Positions 13,090 through 14,838 of a stretch of DNA of 14,838 bases are shown here, piece by piece. Each line of letters begins with the position of its first letter. Position 1 is the stretch's first letter. Origin of the DNA: Deltaproteobacteria bacterium (GTDB lineage Bacteria > Desulfobacterota > DSM-4660 > Desulfatiglandales > Desulfatiglandaceae); assembly GCA_011051075.1 (NCBI GenBank), contig DREN01000041.1, forward strand, positions 1 to 14,838, given 5' to 3'. Under the pieces are notes generated by a model, which saw only the letters and a program-made list of their open reading frames with translations, did not search any database and was not told the origin of the DNA. The translations under genes and the position numbers were made by a program.

Positions 13090-14367
13090 CTATTTCAGGC
13101 TCTTGAGCCCTTCAGGCAGCTGAATCTTGCCCTCCGCCACAGACGGGGGGTAAACGATAACGCGTTTGCCCGGCTCGCGCCACTGGATCATGCACCCAAG
13201 GGCCTCCACCTCCGGGTTATTCCCGTAGGTTACCTGATGGTCCTTGCCGAACCGGATACGGCCCATGGCCCCCTTTCGATCAACCTTTTCAAGGGCCGCC
13301 ACCACCTTGTCGCCGTTTACTGATCCGGCCTTCTCAATGGCCTCTTTCAGCATGTAAACCATTTCGTAGGCCGGGGCCGGTGAATGGCCAGCCTCAATGG
13401 GTTTGCCGTACTTCTTCTGGTATTTCTCATAGAACTCCACGGATTTGGGCACCTTGGGCACGGGGATGTTGCCGATCTCAAAGATACAGTTCATTGCCCC
13501 TCCGATCTTTCCGTCAAATGTCTTCCAGGCCCCCGGGCCGGCAAGGGGTGATATAAAACCCGCCATGAGGGCCGGGATGTGCATGGTCTTCCACTGCTTC
13601 ACCAGGATACCGCTCTGGGGCATGTCAAAGATCGGAAGGATCACCTGTGCGCCCTTGGCCTTTGCCTTCATGAGGCCTGCTGAAAAATCAGACGAACCCG
13701 TGGGGTACTGCTGCCGGCCCATCACCTTCCATCCCATCTTGTCAAATACAAGCTTGATCATCAGATCACCGGTCTTCCTGGCCCAGGCCACGTCCTGATT
13801 CATTATAAATACCCTGTTAAAGCCAAACTCCTTGTTGAGATAGGCCATTGTGCCGCCCAGGTACTTGATCAGATAGACGGCGTTAAGGCAGACCCTGAAG
13901 GTGTACTTATACCTGTCATAGTCTGTCATTACCTTCTTCTGCATGCCCGGCGACATGGCGGTCCCCAGGATCATGGGGATCTTGTACTGGCCCACCACGT
14001 CCATGCACGCGATGGCGCACTCCGACCTGAATGAGCCAAAGATGATGAAGTCGGCCTTGTCCTCGAGTATCAGTTTCTTGTGGGCCCTGATCACATCGCT
14101 TACAGGCACCCCCGGTTCAGCCCCCCGGGCATCGATGGCAATGACCTTGAAAGGCCTCATTTCATCCCCCACCTTGACGCCGCCCGCCGCATTTATCTCC
14201 TCCACGGCCATATTGACGCAGGCGAGACCCTCCTTACCCTCAAGAAACCCCAGGGAGGTGGGTACGCCCAGGATAATCGGTTTGGCAGCATGGGCCCCCT
14301 TCATGGGGACCGACAGGGTAATCAGAGCTGCCAGCACCAAAGACAGTAAAAGGATACTCTTTTTCAT
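13090..14367 (-). CDS. livK: Periplasmic substrate-binding protein of HAAT ABC transporter, LivK type (right system)
   Basis: This 425-residue secreted binding protein opens the right operon. The signal peptide has lysines at 2-3, a leucine-rich core and probable cleavage after GAHA at residue 27; there is no lipobox. The mature protein has type-1 periplasmic binding features: GVPTSLGFLEGKEG, NMAVEEINAAGGV, a central FGFNRVFIMNQDVAWARKTG, and a C-terminal lobe with MVYMLKEAIEKAG. The start is firm: GAGGAGGG sits just upstream of ATG 14367. The open frame extends further to 14469 but without a ribosome site or signal-peptide logic. It resembles the left LivK only in overall fold, which suggests a different ligand. 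Two hairpins follow the gene. Confidence 0.92.
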   Translation of the reverse strand: MKKSILLLSLVLAALITLSVPMKGAHAAKPIILGVPTSLGFLEGKEGLACVNMAVEEINAAGGVKVGDEMRPFKVIAIDARGAEPGVPVSDVIRAHKKLILEDKADFIIFGSFRSECAIACMDVVGQYKIPMILGTAMSPGMQKKVMTDYDRYKYTFRVCLNAVYLIKYLGGTMAYLNKEFGFNRVFIMNQDVAWARKTGDLMIKLVFDKMGWKVMGRQQYPTGSSDFSAGLMKAKAKGAQVILPIFDMPQSGILVKQWKTMHIPALMAGFISPLAGPGAWKTFDGKIGGAMNCIFEIGNIPVPKVPKSVEFYEKYQKKYGKPIEAGHSPAPAYEMVYMLKEAIEKAGSVNGDKVVAALEKVDRKGAMGRIRFGKDHQVTYGNNPEVEALGCMIQWREPGKRVIVYPPSVAEGKIQLPEGLKSLK

Positions 14368-14539
14368 GGTTCCCTCCTCATAAGTTTGATTGTTGTTAAC
14401 GATATGACAAGGACCCCGTGTCCTATGGTCATCTTGGCACGTCCGTAGCCGGTTCCTATTATTGCTCAAGGCTGTTTTCGGTAATCCCCTGGCCCTGTCT
14501 CATCAGCGCACTTCGGTCAAGCGGGTTATCTGGACCCGG

Positions 14540-14585
14540 AAGATAATCTTGCCCATATCCCAGAATACCTTTGCAAGGTTATCTT
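14540..14585. promoter_or_regulatory. 46-bp dyad in the livK leader: candidate operator or RNA hairpin
   Basis: AAGATAATCTTGC at 14540-14552 and GCAAGGTTATCTT at 14573-14585 are inverted copies matching at 12 of 13 positions, with 20 bp between. Each arm also contains its own near-palindrome (AAGATAATCTT in the left arm), so the site can be read as two operator-like sites 33 bp apart, about three helical turns. Alternatively it could fold in RNA. It lies between the candidate promoter and livK. Confidence 0.5.
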
Positions 14586-14621
14586 TCTGTTTGTCAGTAC
14601 GGATGATTTTCAGAGTAATTA

Positions 14622-14650
14622 AACATACCCCAGACAAACTCAAAGATCAA
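14622..14650 (-). promoter_or_regulatory. Candidate sigma70-type promoter of the right operon
   Basis: Read on the minus strand, TTGATC (14650-14645) and TATGTT (14627-14622) are 17 bp apart, each matching the consensus at four of six positions. Transcription would start near 14615, about 250 nt before livK. A promoter closer to the gene cannot be excluded. Confidence 0.35.
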
Positions 14651-14838
14651 CCGATAAGCCTGTTATTCTTTTCTCTGCACAATGCTTTGTTATTGACAGG
14701 TGCCCTCAAATAATTCAGGATCTATGGAAAAAGTCCCGTTGTTGACGGAAGAAAAATGGCCCGGGCACCTCTCCCATGGGGGCCTTTGAAGCAGGGCGCC
14801 CCGGCATGAAACCCACGGCAAAGCAGAAACTATCCGGA

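Larger units (their letters stand above)
14368..14838 (-). other. Leader and upstream region of the right operon; no supported gene
   Basis: From the livK start to the window edge I find no gene that can be supported on either strand. The region holds a dyad at 14540-14585 and a candidate promoter at 14622-14650. A minus-strand frame open at the window edge ends after about 40 codons without recognisable content. If the promoter call is right, the mRNA has an untranslated leader of about 250 nt. Confidence 0.5.

Noticed and set aside
14434..14450. Sigma54-like TGGCACG-N4-TAGC on the + strand
   Set aside because: The -12 element is TAGC rather than TTGC, and it points away from livK toward DNA with no supported gene.
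14368..14469. N-terminal extension of right LivK by 34 codons
   Set aside because: It would bury the signal peptide inside the protein. The strong GAGGAGGG ribosome site directly precedes ATG 14367.
14693..14698. Perfect TTGACA on the + strand near the right edge
   Set aside because: No acceptable -10 at 16-18 bp spacing and no supported gene downstream within the window.
14462..14713. 83-codon + strand frame starting with TTG
   Set aside because: No ribosome site, no recognisable domain, and it overlaps the dyad and promoter of the right operon.
14709..14838. Minus-strand frame open at the right edge, about 40 codons
   Set aside because: No similarity recognised and no way to distinguish it from a chance frame.
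1..14838. CRISPR array, tRNA, rRNA, riboswitch or transposase gene
   Set aside because: Looked for; no regularly spaced repeats with unique spacers, no RNA-gene signatures and no transposase-like coding sequence were seen.

Overview
The window looks like a stretch of chromosome from an anaerobic, moderately GC-rich Desulfobacterota (deltaproteobacterial) organism, such as a sulfate reducer or a syntroph. This is inferred from gene content and from several short palindromic repeat families that I associate from memory with such genomes. No taxonomic marker gene is present, so the assignment is tentative.

The window is almost entirely two complete ABC transporters of the branched-chain/hydrophobic amino acid (HAAT, Liv) type. 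Each is joined to its own adenylate-forming acyl-CoA synthetase, and the two sets converge tail to tail. Left set (+ strand, 353-7645): permease LivH, permease LivM, substrate-binding protein LivK, a long FAA1/FadD15-like acyl-CoA synthetase, ATPase LivG, ATPase LivF. Right set (- strand, 14367 down to 7662): LivK, LivH, LivM, LivG, LivF, then a shorter FadD-like acyl-CoA ligase. Only 16 bp separate the two final stop codons. Gene order, the synthetase subfamily and the ATPase details differ, so the sets look like independently assembled systems rather than a recent duplication.

The likely job of each set is to bind a solute in the periplasm (LivK), move it through LivH/LivM using ATP hydrolysed by LivG/LivF, and trap it as a CoA thioester with the linked ligase. 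The presence of the ligases argues for a carboxylic acid (fatty, aromatic or dicarboxylic) rather than an amino acid. The actual substrates cannot be read from the sequence.

The non-coding DNA is the most unusual part. A 9-bp direct repeat three helical turns apart brackets the candidate promoter of the left operon. The leader of the right operon holds a 46-bp dyad with 13-bp arms. Almost every long intergenic gap inside the operons carries a different palindromic repeat: a CGCAAAG palindrome (138-208), a nested GC-rich palindrome after the first livK (3686-3760), a ~200-bp element with ~48-bp arms between livG and livF (6613-6814), a ~185-bp element between livM and livH of the right set (11830-12014), and REP-like hairpins after the second livK (12997-13070). 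The right-set livH is bracketed almost flush by 15-bp perfect inverted repeats. The first 87 bp may hold the start of a divergent gene that runs off the window. The last ~470 bp contain no gene I can support beyond the leader and promoter of the right operon.
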